Below are positions 9,887 through 18,775 of a DNA stretch of 51,555 bases, piece by piece. The stretch is from assembly GCA_002724245.1 (NCBI GenBank), contig PBOG01000148.1:1-51555 (forward strand), read 5' to 3'. The position numbers and the translations under genes are program-made. The stretch comes from Planctomycetaceae bacterium (lineage in GTDB: Bacteria > Planctomycetota > Planctomycetia > Pirellulales > Pirellulaceae). Positions within the stretch are counted from its first letter, which is position 1; the number at the start of each line of letters is the position of its first letter. The notes below the pieces were generated by a model. It was not told where the DNA came from. It saw only the letters and a list, made by a program, of their open reading frames with translations, and made no database searches.

Positions 9887-11290
9887 ATGCCGGTCTACAG
9901 ACAACTTGCCGGAACGAGGACCGAGCACCCACAGCGAACCCTTTGCCGGCGCAGACTGTTGCAAAACGCGGCGGCCGGATTCCCACTGCTGTCACTGCAC
10001 GGCCTGCTGGCAGAACGTCGTTCGGCAGCAAACAACCCACTGGCACCCCAGCAACCTCACCATCCACCACGCGCCAAAAGTGTGATCTTTCTGTTCATGG
10101 GTGGTGGCCCTTCGCAAGTCGATCTGTACGATCCCAAGCCCCAGCTGCACAAGTACCAGAAGATCCCTATCAAGCTGCCACGTATCACCCGCGATGCAAC
10201 TCCCAATTGCCGTCCTTCCCCGTTCCGATTCCAGCAACGAGGCGAAGCGGGCATCTGGATCAGTGAATTACTTCCGCACCTGGCGCGCTGCGCCGACGAC
10301 CTCTGTGTGATTCGCTCGATGCACTGCGACCAGATCGAACACAGTGGCGCCATTCGCCAGCTGACGACCGGCGACGGTGTACTGCCGCGGCCCAGCGTGG
10401 GGTCCTGGACGCTGTACGGATTGGGTAGTGAAACTGACAACCTGCCGGGCTTTGTCTCCATCGGTGCCCAAGGCAATCTACCAGGCAAGCCAACCTACGC
10501 ATCCTCCTTTTTACCAACGGCGTTTGAAGGCACATCGATCACGGATGTGAATCATCCAATCGATAATCTGGCGATGCCAGTTCCACGGGCCATTCAATCC
10601 GCGCGATTGGCAGCTATCCGACGCCTCAGCGAACAGCACCGGCAGCGGCGTGCAGAGGACCGCCGGTTGGACGCACGGATCGCAGCATACGAACTGGCCT
10701 TCCGCATGCAGACCGAGGCACCCGCTGCCTTTGATCTGTCGCGGGAGAGTCAAGCGATGCATCGCTTATACGGATTAGGCGACAAGAACACGGCTGAATA
10801 CGGTCGCCAGTGTTTGCTGGCGCGACGTCTGGTGGAACGCGGTGTGCGGTATGTGGTCGCGAATGTCAACAATAAATGGGATGACCACGGTGATGTCCAC
10901 GCGCACAAGAAACCGGCTGCGTTGTCAGACCAACCGGTGGCAGCCCTGCTAACGGATCTGAAAGCAAGAGGCATGCTTGATGAGACCCTCGTTGTCTGGG
11001 GAGGCGAGTTCGGCCGTACGCCAACCGCCCAGGGAGGAGGACGCGACCACCACCCCTACGGTTTCAGCATGTGGCTGGCGGGGGGCGGGGGACGCCGTGG
11101 GATAACGTACGGTGCCACCGATGAGTTCGGGTTCTTCGCGGTTGATAATCAAGTTCACATCCACGATCTGCACGCCACTATCCTGCACCTGCTGGGTCTC
11201 GACCATGAACAACTTACCTATCGCTATAGCGGTCGAGACTTCCGACTGACCGATGTCCATGGCAACGTAGTGCGGGAAATTCTCGCCTGA
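9887..11290 (+). CDS. DUF1501 family exported protein (paired with the PSD1 protein)
   Basis: DUF1501 protein; the family resembles the alkaline-phosphatase/sulfatase fold group but has no assigned reaction. The N-terminus carries a twin-arginine-like motif (CRRRLLQNAAAG) and a hydrophobic stretch, so folded export through Tat is likely. Family motifs are present: FLFMGGGPSQVDLYDPKP near the start of the mature part, and GGEFGRTPTAQGGGRDHHP near the C-terminus, with acidic and His residues that in the wider superfamily bind metal. At 467 residues it has the usual length. It starts 6 bp downstream of the PSCyt1/DUF1553 gene, so co-transcription is nearly certain. A second DUF1501 gene follows after 75 bp. 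Confidence 0.9.
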   Translation: MPVYRQLAGTRTEHPQRTLCRRRLLQNAAAGFPLLSLHGLLAERRSAANNPLAPQQPHHPPRAKSVIFLFMGGGPSQVDLYDPKPQLHKYQKIPIKLPRITRDATPNCRPSPFRFQQRGEAGIWISELLPHLARCADDLCVIRSMHCDQIEHSGAIRQLTTGDGVLPRPSVGSWTLYGLGSETDNLPGFVSIGAQGNLPGKPTYASSFLPTAFEGTSITDVNHPIDNLAMPVPRAIQSARLAAIRRLSEQHRQRRAEDRRLDARIAAYELAFRMQTEAPAAFDLSRESQAMHRLYGLGDKNTAEYGRQCLLARRLVERGVRYVVANVNNKWDDHGDVHAHKKPAALSDQPVAALLTDLKARGMLDETLVVWGGEFGRTPTAQGGGRDHHPYGFSMWLAGGGGRRGITYGATDEFGFFAVDNQVHIHDLHATILHLLGLDHEQLTYRYSGRDFRLTDVHGNVVREILA

Positions 11291-11365
11291 GGTAAACCGA
11301 CAACAAGACGTCCTGGGGCAGATCGACTTCAACGACGTTGACATGCTGGGAAGGATCTGAAAACC

Positions 11366-12781
11366 ATGTTGACCATTGGTGATACGACCAGGCACATTGG
11401 CCGTCGTGATTTCCTGCGGGTTGGCAGTCTGAGTCTAGGCGGTTTGGCGCTGCCAGATCTGCTGAAAGCAGCCACCAGCCCGCCCCACCTGCGGCATCTC
11501 GTCAAGGACCGCTCGGTCATTTTTTTGTTCATGCACGGTGGCCCCAGTCAGACCGAAACCTTCGATCCCAAGATGACCGCTCCTGCCGGAGTTCGCAGCG
11601 CCACCGGAGAACTTCAGACAGCGATTCCCGGAATTACGTTTGGCGGCACCTTCCCGAAAATCGCCGCACTGGCAAACAAGATCAACATCGTACGATCGTT
11701 TGCCACCGGGGATGGCCAACACGACGTCAAGCCGCTCGTCCATCGCCATACTTTTGGCGCGAACCTGGGGTCCCTGTATGCGCGGGTCGCAGGGAACAGC
11801 CACCCTCAATCTGGTCTGCCCACAAACACCCTGCTGTTTCCACAGGTGATCGATTCCAGTACGCAGGCCAACACCGCTGGCTGCTTCAACAAGAACTTCG
11901 AAATGTACAGCTACACCGGCTTGTTGGGGTCCGGCTACCGCCCTTTCATGCCAGGCACCGGTGGCCAACTGCAGCAGGACATGCAGCTGAACCTGCCGAT
12001 GCATCGGCTCACAGACCGACGCAGGCTGCTGTCGCAACTGGATAGGCTGCAAGCCGCGACCGACCAGGCCGGGGCAAAAGATCTCACGGCCACCCGCAAC
12101 ACGGCATTCAATACGATTCTCAAAGGCGTCGGCAAGGCCTTTGACTTGTCGCTGGAAGATCCCAAGACCATCGCACGCTACGACACGGCTCCCCTGGTGC
12201 ATCCAACATCGATTGGGCAGAACCGCAAGAACCACCGGAATTTTTCCGACAACGCCAAAACGCTGGGCAAGTTGTTGCTGCTGGCACGACGGCTGTGCGA
12301 ACACGGCTGTGGGTTTGTTACCGTGACCACCAAATTTGTCTGGGACATGCACGCCGATGACTTCAATTGCAGTATGACCGAAGGAATGGGCTATATGGCA
12401 CCGCCGTTCGACCATGCCGTGTCAACCTTCATCGACGATCTCGAAGCACGCGGCCTGAGCGAAAAGATCTTACTGGTCTGCTGTGGCGAAATGGGACGGA
12501 CTCCCAAGTTGAACGACCGTGGCGGACGTGATCATTGGGGAAATATTGCACCACTATTGCTCTACGGTGGTGGCTTGCAGCCAGGCCAGGTGATTGGACA
12601 ATCGACGCGCGATGCCGGAGAACCCGCGACCAATCCGTACGACATTCGCCATCTCGTGTCTACCATTATGCATGCGCTGCTTGACATCGGTGAACTGCGC
12701 ATTGCGCAGGGTTTGCCGGACGACATCACACGTACGATGACAAGCTGGAAACCCATTCCCGGGCTGACCGGAAATGATTAA
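11366..12781 (+). CDS. DUF1501 family exported protein (second copy in the block)
   Basis: Second DUF1501 protein of the same transcription unit, 471 residues. The N-terminal IGRRDFLRVGSLSLGG is a textbook Tat signal. Motifs FLFMHGGPSQTETFDPK and GEMGRTPKLNDRGGRDHW place it in the family. It is clearly diverged from the preceding copy: the middle region differs and it has FVTVTTKFVWDMHADDF where other copies have a WD.H motif after the VEAG/VERG helix. It is not a recent tandem duplicate, and the pair may handle different substrates. No PSD1 partner of its own lies next to it. Confidence 0.9.
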   Translation: MLTIGDTTRHIGRRDFLRVGSLSLGGLALPDLLKAATSPPHLRHLVKDRSVIFLFMHGGPSQTETFDPKMTAPAGVRSATGELQTAIPGITFGGTFPKIAALANKINIVRSFATGDGQHDVKPLVHRHTFGANLGSLYARVAGNSHPQSGLPTNTLLFPQVIDSSTQANTAGCFNKNFEMYSYTGLLGSGYRPFMPGTGGQLQQDMQLNLPMHRLTDRRRLLSQLDRLQAATDQAGAKDLTATRNTAFNTILKGVGKAFDLSLEDPKTIARYDTAPLVHPTSIGQNRKNHRNFSDNAKTLGKLLLLARRLCEHGCGFVTVTTKFVWDMHADDFNCSMTEGMGYMAPPFDHAVSTFIDDLEARGLSEKILLVCCGEMGRTPKLNDRGGRDHWGNIAPLLLYGGGLQPGQVIGQSTRDAGEPATNPYDIRHLVSTIMHALLDIGELRIAQGLPDDITRTMTSWKPIPGLTGND

Positions 12782-12890
12782 CCTCATCGCCTGGAAACTC
12801 CGTCCACATCCGACGCAAAACGGTCGCTCCCCGTGATCTGGCCCTGTCGCTCGCAGAATCCGACCTCTTCCCTGTCCAGCAAAGAGCCGT

Positions 12891-15278
12891 ATGAACAAGA
12901 CCAGACATCGTGTGCGACCCGGGCTTCTGTGGGATCGCGACTTGCTGCTCACGGTGACACTTCTCTGCCTGTCGACAGGATCGTTGCAGGCAGCGGAGAA
13001 CTTCCCACGTTATCCAATTCACAATGGCGATTTTTCAGAATACCAGGGATACAGTCGTCCGGCGGGATGGACACTGGGACAAGAAGCCGGACGCGCCAGG
13101 CTGACAGTGGACCCGATTCCACGGCAACCGTTTCAGGCGACGGCGGTTGCCGTAGTTCGGTGTGAAACGGCGTCCCAGGGATATCTCTTTCAGGACATCG
13201 AAATACTCGATGGACAATGGCGGTTGCGGGCTCAGGTCTCCGGGACCCCCGGGACCAAGGCTCGCCTGGAAGTGTCGGGCAATGTCTCGTTGCAAACACC
13301 GACGGTAACTGTCACAGGCCAGTGGCAAACCCTGGAAATGATCGTCCCGCGGGTGGCTGGGCGATTACGGGTGCACTTGCGTTTCCAGACATCCGGAGAA
13401 GCCAACGTACGGTATCGACGGGCGCGGCTGGATGCCCTGCAACTCAACGGCGGCGCGGTGAAGCTGAGGGGGGGCGAGACGTTGGGTGCGGTGGTGCTGG
13501 ACGAGAAGCCGACGGCCGCGGAACGCTTTGCCGTGTTCGAACTGCAACGGTTTCTCTACCGAATGACCGGGAACTTTCCTGGCCTGGCTGGCCGAGATCA
13601 TGTCTCGGCGGGGCGACGCATGATGATCGGAAACGCCGCATCCAGGGACGCGTTGCAATCGCTCGAGGGACTGGCCTCGGAGGCTTACGTACTGCATCGG
13701 GGAGAGGCCGCATCCAGCCTGCTCGGCAACAGTGGGGTGGGAACTCTGTATGCCGTCTACGAATTTCTGAAGTTACAGGGATGTCGCTGGGTGATGCCCG
13801 GAGCGCTGGGTGAGGTCGTTCCGCATCGTTCCGTCCTGGAACCGGTCGTCACCCGTATCTTCAATCCAGATTATCACCTCGTTCGGTCTGTTTTCACCGG
13901 GTTTCAACAGTTCTTTCCACAAGGCGGCTGGATCTACATCAACACTGCTGAACTCTGCGACTGGGCTTTGCGAAACCGGTTCAATTCGGTCTGGACGGGG
14001 GGCGAGACCCTGGAGTGGGGGGCTGATCGTGGGCACGGGTGGGTTCAGAATTCCGGTCACAGTTGGAACGCGGTCATCGCTCCCTACGGCAAGTACTTCG
14101 AGAAACACCCGGAGTGGTATCCATTGGTTCGCGGCCGGCGGATGCCGCGCAGCGATGTCAGTATCCGCTTGCCCAACCAATTGTGTGTTTCCAACCAGTC
14201 CTTACGTGACCACACCGTCAAACAGATCGTGCAGTTTTTCCGTAACAACCCACGGTCTCGGATGTTTCCGATGAACCCGATGGACGGACCAAACTACAAC
14301 TGCGAATGCAAACCGTGCAGGGCTTTGGATCCCCCCGGTTTTACCTGGAACCAGGACTTCTCGGACTACCCCCGGTTTCCAAATCTCAGGTTGCCACCTC
14401 TGTCAGACCGCTATCTGAATTATGTCAACCATGTCGCCACACGGGTGGCGGAGGTGTTCCCGGACCGACTGATCGAATTCTACAACTATGCGAGCCGCGT
14501 TCCTCCTGCGCGTGAAAAAGTCCACCCGCTCGTGTCGATCAAGTTTACCTACCTCAGCGGTCGTGAAGTCAACGTGTCACTACGGGATCCGGACGATGCG
14601 CTTGCTGCCAAAGAACGGAACTGGTTGAAATCCTGGGCAGTGTCCGGCACCGGTCATCTCACCTACTATCCCTATACAGATTGGGAGCATCCTGATGCGG
14701 CAATTCACTGGTACTTCAATGTCAGCGATCTGGTGCGAACCCTCAAGCGGGATTACCAGGTCGTTGGGATGATGGGTGAAACCCACACGACGATCCAGGC
14801 CGACCCGATGTGGTGGGCCATCTATGCACAGATGCTGTGGGACGTTGATACCGATTACCGGCAAGTGATTGCCGACTTGTGCCCTGTATTTTATGGACCG
14901 GCGGGCAAGTTAATGACGGACTTCTATCTGCAGATGGATCAAGCGATTCTGCAGCGTGAAGGGCCGCGCGCAGAAAGCTACCATCCCAATCGTCGCCTCG
15001 AGCTCAGTCTCGACGAACTCCGGCGAGGACGTCAACTCTTGCAGCAGGCTGTCGAAAAGGTTGCTGGCAATGCACAACTCTTGAGGCGAGTGGATCACGC
15101 TAGATTTGCGCACGCAGCTCTGACTCTCGCCCGCACCCAGCAAGACACCACTCTGGCAGACCGTACCATAGCGCTCCGCCGCCAGGCATTTGAAGACGCC
15201 AACCGGCTACGCAACCAGCAAACCCTGATGGTCAGACAGCCCACCAGTAAGCGTCTGGCAGCACCCACCAGTCCCTAG
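12891..15278 (+). CDS. secreted DUF4838 protein (glycoside-hydrolase-like)
   Basis: Exported protein of the DUF4838 family, often found beside polysaccharide-degrading genes; its reaction is not established. A signal peptide is visible at residues 1-34 (LLLTVTLLCLSTGSLQAAE). Residues 40-185 look like a beta-sandwich carbohydrate-binding module (HNGDFSEYQGYSRPAGW; YRRARLDALQL). About 195-300 resembles the alpha-glucuronidase N-terminal-like domain that precedes DUF4838 (ERFAVFELQRFLYRMTG; GVGTLYAVYEFLKLQGCRW). The DUF4838 core follows, with conserved WYPLVRGRRM and MNPMDGPNYNCECKPC. It lies in the same orientation 109 bp after the second DUF1501 gene and may share its transcript. Confidence 0.82.
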   Translation: MNKTRHRVRPGLLWDRDLLLTVTLLCLSTGSLQAAENFPRYPIHNGDFSEYQGYSRPAGWTLGQEAGRARLTVDPIPRQPFQATAVAVVRCETASQGYLFQDIEILDGQWRLRAQVSGTPGTKARLEVSGNVSLQTPTVTVTGQWQTLEMIVPRVAGRLRVHLRFQTSGEANVRYRRARLDALQLNGGAVKLRGGETLGAVVLDEKPTAAERFAVFELQRFLYRMTGNFPGLAGRDHVSAGRRMMIGNAASRDALQSLEGLASEAYVLHRGEAASSLLGNSGVGTLYAVYEFLKLQGCRWVMPGALGEVVPHRSVLEPVVTRIFNPDYHLVRSVFTGFQQFFPQGGWIYINTAELCDWALRNRFNSVWTGGETLEWGADRGHGWVQNSGHSWNAVIAPYGKYFEKHPEWYPLVRGRRMPRSDVSIRLPNQLCVSNQSLRDHTVKQIVQFFRNNPRSRMFPMNPMDGPNYNCECKPCRALDPPGFTWNQDFSDYPRFPNLRLPPLSDRYLNYVNHVATRVAEVFPDRLIEFYNYASRVPPAREKVHPLVSIKFTYLSGREVNVSLRDPDDALAAKERNWLKSWAVSGTGHLTYYPYTDWEHPDAAIHWYFNVSDLVRTLKRDYQVVGMMGETHTTIQADPMWWAIYAQMLWDVDTDYRQVIADLCPVFYGPAGKLMTDFYLQMDQAILQREGPRAESYHPNRRLELSLDELRRGRQLLQQAVEKVAGNAQLLRRVDHARFAHAALTLARTQQDTTLADRTIALRRQAFEDANRLRNQQTLMVRQPTSKRLAAPTSP

Positions 15279-15710
15279 TCAAAACATTCTCGACGGATCG
15301 TCTCCCGCCCCTCCTTCGAGTGGCCGCACAGGAAGGGCTACCGGCTTTCTTGAAAGCGCTGCCAGGACACTGCTGGAGGCGGAGTAATCCAATCTATTCA
15401 CATTACTGGAAAACTCGGTTTGATCGGATTGTGTTGAGGTATTTTCCATAAACGTGGTCCCCACAGGGATACTTGCTGCCTTGGCTTTGTTACAAACAGG
15501 GAGACCGCCAGGGGATACCGAACCAGCAGCCGGCAGCAACCGTCCCGACGCCCACTGCAACCCATACAGTGACGATGGATTTCATGACACCTGGCAGGTC
15601 AATGAACTAGTCTAGAAAGAGTACGTTTGCCCTCGTCAACGAACCGCATCTGCCAGCAAAACGTCAGTTTGAAGACCTGCCAATCGGCCCTGTGACTCGG
15701 TGCTTCGTGC
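15279..15710. other. intergenic region before the kinase gene
   Basis: 432 bp between the DUF4838 stop and the first possible kinase start. No tRNA or other RNA fold is recognisable. The one item of interest is a 31-codon minus-strand frame with a lipoprotein-like start, listed separately. A longer minus-strand frame (15279-15560) has no recognisable product and is probably not a gene. Confidence 0.5.
15490..15585 (-). CDS. possible very small lipoprotein
   Basis: A 31-codon frame on the minus strand begins MKSIVTVWVAVGVGTVAAGC, that is a lysine, a hydrophobic core and a perfect lipobox (VAAGC, Cys20), and ends 11 residues later at TAA. Very small lipoproteins of this size exist in many bacteria, but there is no strong ribosome-binding site and no family match. 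It may be chance, or the start of a frame-shifted longer gene, since the overlapping frame stays open to 15279. Confidence 0.25.
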   Translation of the reverse strand: MKSIVTVWVAVGVGTVAAGCWFGIPWRSPCL

Positions 15711-17453
15711 TTGTCGACCGTGGCAACACGTGTGGCTCTCAAAGTGCCTTCTCGGAATCAACGGATGAAGGATCAGAACCAGCCAAAACGGCCGCGCGAT
15801 AGCCAGGACAGGGAGCACGGCTTGTCCTCCCCGGCGGACCCGGCACTGCCAGGGGACAGCTTTGAAGAAACCATGCTCCACCAATCCAGTAGCGAGTCCC
15901 AACAGACCGCTGTGTCTCACTTGCAAGACACCGTAATGCAACAGCCGGGCCGACGGCCTCCGCCCATCGGTTTGCCGGAACAGTTCGGGCGTTACCAGAT
16001 CAAGCGGCAACTCGGGCAAGGAGGAATGGGAGCGGTTTATCTCGCGCACGATCAACAGCTGGACCGTGACGTGGCATTGAAAATTCCGTTCTTTGATAAG
16101 AACGACGGCCCAGAAGTAATCCAACGATTCTACCGCGAAGCACGCGCCATGGCGGCGTTGCAGCATGCCAATCTCTGCCCGGTATTCGATGTGGGTGAAA
16201 TCAACGGAGTGCACTTCCTGGCTATGGCCTATATCGCGGGCCGTCCCCTCAATGACTATTTAAAGAAAGGGAAACCCCTTACGAGTCGACAGGTTGCCGG
16301 GCTGATTCGCAAATTGGCGTTAGCCCTACAAGAGGCACATGGTGCGGACATCATTCACCGTGACTTGAAACCTGCAAATATCATGATTGACAAACGGAAA
16401 GAACCGATTGTCATGGATTTCGGATTGGCCCGCCGGGATACCGACGCGGAGGCCGCGCTCACGCATACCGGCACGATGATGGGTACCCCCTCGTATATGG
16501 CACCGGAACTCATCCGCGGCATCAAGGATCAGATTGGTGCACCGGCTGACATTTTTGCACTCGGTGTCATGCTCTACGAGATGTCCTGTGGCCGCAAACC
16601 ATTTGAAGGATCGCTGGCCGCCGTGCTCTCCCAGATTCTCACCGAAGAGCCGACCCCACTGGAAGAAGTCCAACCAGACATTCCTCCTGAACTATCACGA
16701 ATTTGTGCGAAAGCCATGTCGAAGGCCGTTGATATGCGGTACGCTTCGGCCGGTGAGTTGGCGATTGATTTGGATCGCTTTCTCAAAGGAAAACCCGCGG
16801 TGACAGCCGTTGCTGGCACTAGAACCCCAGCAACAACACCTGCCGGGCACACGAATGCTACCCTGGCACCGCAATCGTCGAGTGAGCCTGCAGTCGCTCC
16901 CGAAAAACTCTCGGCGTTTCCACGGCGATTCGTCGCGCTGGGTGGTATCGCGTTGGCGCTGATGGCTGCGTTCGCATTCTGGTACCGCAGTACAGACCCA
17001 GGGAGCGGCACGAACCCACGATCCAACGCCAGCGTCACACAGAATTCCCAGTGGACACCCAACGCAGCAACCAGTGGACCCGCAGGTCCAGCTAATCCCT
17101 TTGGAAACGATTCCAGGTCTGCGACACGCAAAGATTCAAGCAGCCAAGGCAGCTCCGTGCCAAACTACCAGTCCGGTGACGCGATCGGCTCGGTGCCCCC
17201 AAAGAGATCAGACAATAGCAGTTACCGTATCGCCAGCCAGCAGGACTTCCGCTCATACAATGGCAGTGGCGCCGAACCACAGGCTGCGGCGGCAGAGCCA
17301 TCCCAAACATCGCCAGCGACGACCAATTCAGGAAGCTGGATCTGGATTGGTATTCCAGCGGCTCTACTGGGAGCCCTACTGGCCGGCGTAATTGGACTAG
17401 GCCGCGTTCGCCGCTTGCTACGTCGTTTCCAGAAACCTGACGCCGACGAGTGA
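15711..17453 (+). CDS. transmembrane serine/threonine protein kinase (PknB-type)
   Basis: Eukaryotic-like Ser/Thr kinase for signal transduction at the cytoplasmic membrane. The frame starts at 15711; the ATG at 15765 (MKDQNQPKRP) is an equally good start. Residues 1-92 are a hydrophilic, probably disordered leader. The kinase domain runs from about 94 to 358: Gly-rich loop GQGGMG (103-108), catalytic Lys124 in VALKI, HRDLKPAN (216-223), DFG (236-238), activation loop with GTPSYMAPE (258-266). A first transmembrane helix is at about 405-425. About 115 Ser/Pro/Asn-rich residues follow with no recognisable sensor domain, then a second hydrophobic helix (SWIWIGIPAALLGALLAGVIG) and a short basic tail. 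The inferred topology is kinase and tail in the cytoplasm with the linker outside. The gene stands alone. Confidence 0.9.
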   Translation: MSTVATRVALKVPSRNQRMKDQNQPKRPRDSQDREHGLSSPADPALPGDSFEETMLHQSSSESQQTAVSHLQDTVMQQPGRRPPPIGLPEQFGRYQIKRQLGQGGMGAVYLAHDQQLDRDVALKIPFFDKNDGPEVIQRFYREARAMAALQHANLCPVFDVGEINGVHFLAMAYIAGRPLNDYLKKGKPLTSRQVAGLIRKLALALQEAHGADIIHRDLKPANIMIDKRKEPIVMDFGLARRDTDAEAALTHTGTMMGTPSYMAPELIRGIKDQIGAPADIFALGVMLYEMSCGRKPFEGSLAAVLSQILTEEPTPLEEVQPDIPPELSRICAKAMSKAVDMRYASAGELAIDLDRFLKGKPAVTAVAGTRTPATTPAGHTNATLAPQSSSEPAVAPEKLSAFPRRFVALGGIALALMAAFAFWYRSTDPGSGTNPRSNASVTQNSQWTPNAATSGPAGPANPFGNDSRSATRKDSSSQGSSVPNYQSGDAIGSVPPKRSDNSSYRIASQQDFRSYNGSGAEPQAAAAEPSQTSPATTNSGSWIWIGIPAALLGALLAGVIGLGRVRRLLRRFQKPDADE

Positions 17454-17776
17454 TTATTGAGGTTCCCCCAACAGGCTGCCGGAATCGTCTGTCAAACCAC
17501 CCCAGACATCAGGCCTGACCCGATGGTTCCACAATGTAGTCTGGCAAGATCTGTGGTATGATCGCGGCCTCAGATCAGGTCATTTCCCTGGATGATCATC
17601 CGCTCAGATTTGGTGTCTAACCCCTGCGTTCTTTCGCCAGGCGAGCACGAATGGGAAATGCTCGGCGATTGCCAGTAGCTGGGTGTGTGGAGGTTGTCAG
17701 CGGACTGACTGGTCCGGCGTCAAAGCACACCCGTCATGGACAAGTCCACCACACGACAAAATAGAACAGGATTCGG
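17454..17776. other. intergenic region, no gene seen
   Basis: 323 bp between the kinase and the esterase genes. Overlapping short plus-strand frames enter the esterase gene in other phases and are not supported. No hairpin terminator with a T tract and no RNA gene was recognised. Confidence 0.5.
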
Positions 17777-18688
17777 ATGCGACATCACTTCAACCGAACA
17801 ACTCTGGCTGGTTTCGCCGTCGTCATGCTGTGCAGCCACACAGTCTTTGCCCGAGAACCCAGCCCAGCCGGAGTGGTGTTCGAAAAGAACATCGAATACT
17901 CCAATCCAGACGAACAGCACCTGCAATTGAATATGGCACGACCGCAGAATGGCAAAGGCCCGTTCCCTGTAATCGTCTGTATTCACGGTGGCGGTTTCCG
18001 GGCAGGTTCCCGCGAAGGATTCAATGGGCTCTGCCAGCAATTGGCAAAACACGGCTATGTGGCAGTGACCGTCAGCTACCGCCTGGCTCCGAAATACCCT
18101 TTTCCCGCAGCCATCCATGACGTCAAAGCAGCGGTCCGCTGGGTCCGTGCTAACGCAGAGAAATACAACATCGACACGGGACGTGTCGGCACCACCGGGG
18201 GGTCGGCGGGCGGCCATCTCGCACAGTATCTGGGAGTCACACGAGGGATCAAACGATTTGAGGGCAGCGGTGGCAATCCCCAGTATTCCAGTCACGTCGA
18301 CTGTGTCGTCAATTTCTATGGCCCCAGCGATTTCACCAAATCGTACGATGCCAGTGTCGATGCAGCAGAGGTCTTGCCACTCTTTCTGGGAGGTAATCTG
18401 GAACAAGAAAGACAAAGACACATTGTGGCCAGCCCTCTGTACTGGGTGACACCGGACGCATCTCCCACTTTGTGCATTCACGGTACGCAAGACCAATACG
18501 TCGCGCACGAACAATCGGTATGGCTGATCGATCGCCTGCAAGCAACCGGCGTCCCCGCTAGTTTAATGACGGTCAAAGGTGGCAACCACGGATTTCGAGG
18601 CGTCAGCAAACAGGTCAGGGCATCAATCGAAGCGGCACGGATCGCATTCTTTGACAAACATCTCAAGGGCCGTCGCCTGGCCGACTGA
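17777..18688 (+). CDS. exported alpha/beta-hydrolase esterase (BD-FAE/carboxylesterase type)
   Basis: Secreted or periplasmic esterase, probably removing acyl groups from carbohydrate or other esters. Residues 1-25 form a signal peptide (TLAGFAVVMLCSHTVFA). The oxyanion-hole motif HGGGF is at 70-74 and the nucleophile elbow GGSAG at 141-145 with Ser143. The acid is probably the Asp in HGTQDQYV, and the His lies in GGNHGFRG near residue 268, so the catalytic triad is complete. The length of 303 residues is normal for this family. Exported esterases of this type commonly sit among planctomycete polysaccharide-degradation genes. Converges on the next DUF1501 gene. Confidence 0.9.
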   Translation: MRHHFNRTTLAGFAVVMLCSHTVFAREPSPAGVVFEKNIEYSNPDEQHLQLNMARPQNGKGPFPVIVCIHGGGFRAGSREGFNGLCQQLAKHGYVAVTVSYRLAPKYPFPAAIHDVKAAVRWVRANAEKYNIDTGRVGTTGGSAGGHLAQYLGVTRGIKRFEGSGGNPQYSSHVDCVVNFYGPSDFTKSYDASVDAAEVLPLFLGGNLEQERQRHIVASPLYWVTPDASPTLCIHGTQDQYVAHEQSVWLIDRLQATGVPASLMTVKGGNHGFRGVSKQVRASIEAARIAFFDKHLKGRRLAD

Positions 18689-18775
18689 CAATAGCTTCTT
18701 TCCCGCGGCAAACGGACGCACACCCTGATACCGAAGGGCCGAAAACGGGACCCAGATTGGCCCCCTCCGCGCGAG

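Noticed and set aside
8945-9964. 339-codon minus-strand frame
   Set aside because: It is antisense to the DUF1553 part and its junction with DUF1501, and shows no domain or signal peptide.
11435-12415. 326-codon open frame on the minus strand
   Set aside because: It lies entirely inside the DUF1501 gene at 11366-12781, which has all family motifs. The antisense frame has no recognisable product and is explained by the composition of the codons opposite.
15279-15560. 93-codon minus-strand frame after the DUF4838 gene
   Set aside because: No family match and composition of an unselected frame; only the overlapping 31-codon lipoprotein-like frame is kept as a low-confidence item.
17720-18541. 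273-codon minus-strand frame
   Set aside because: It is antisense to the esterase with a complete catalytic triad; no motif.
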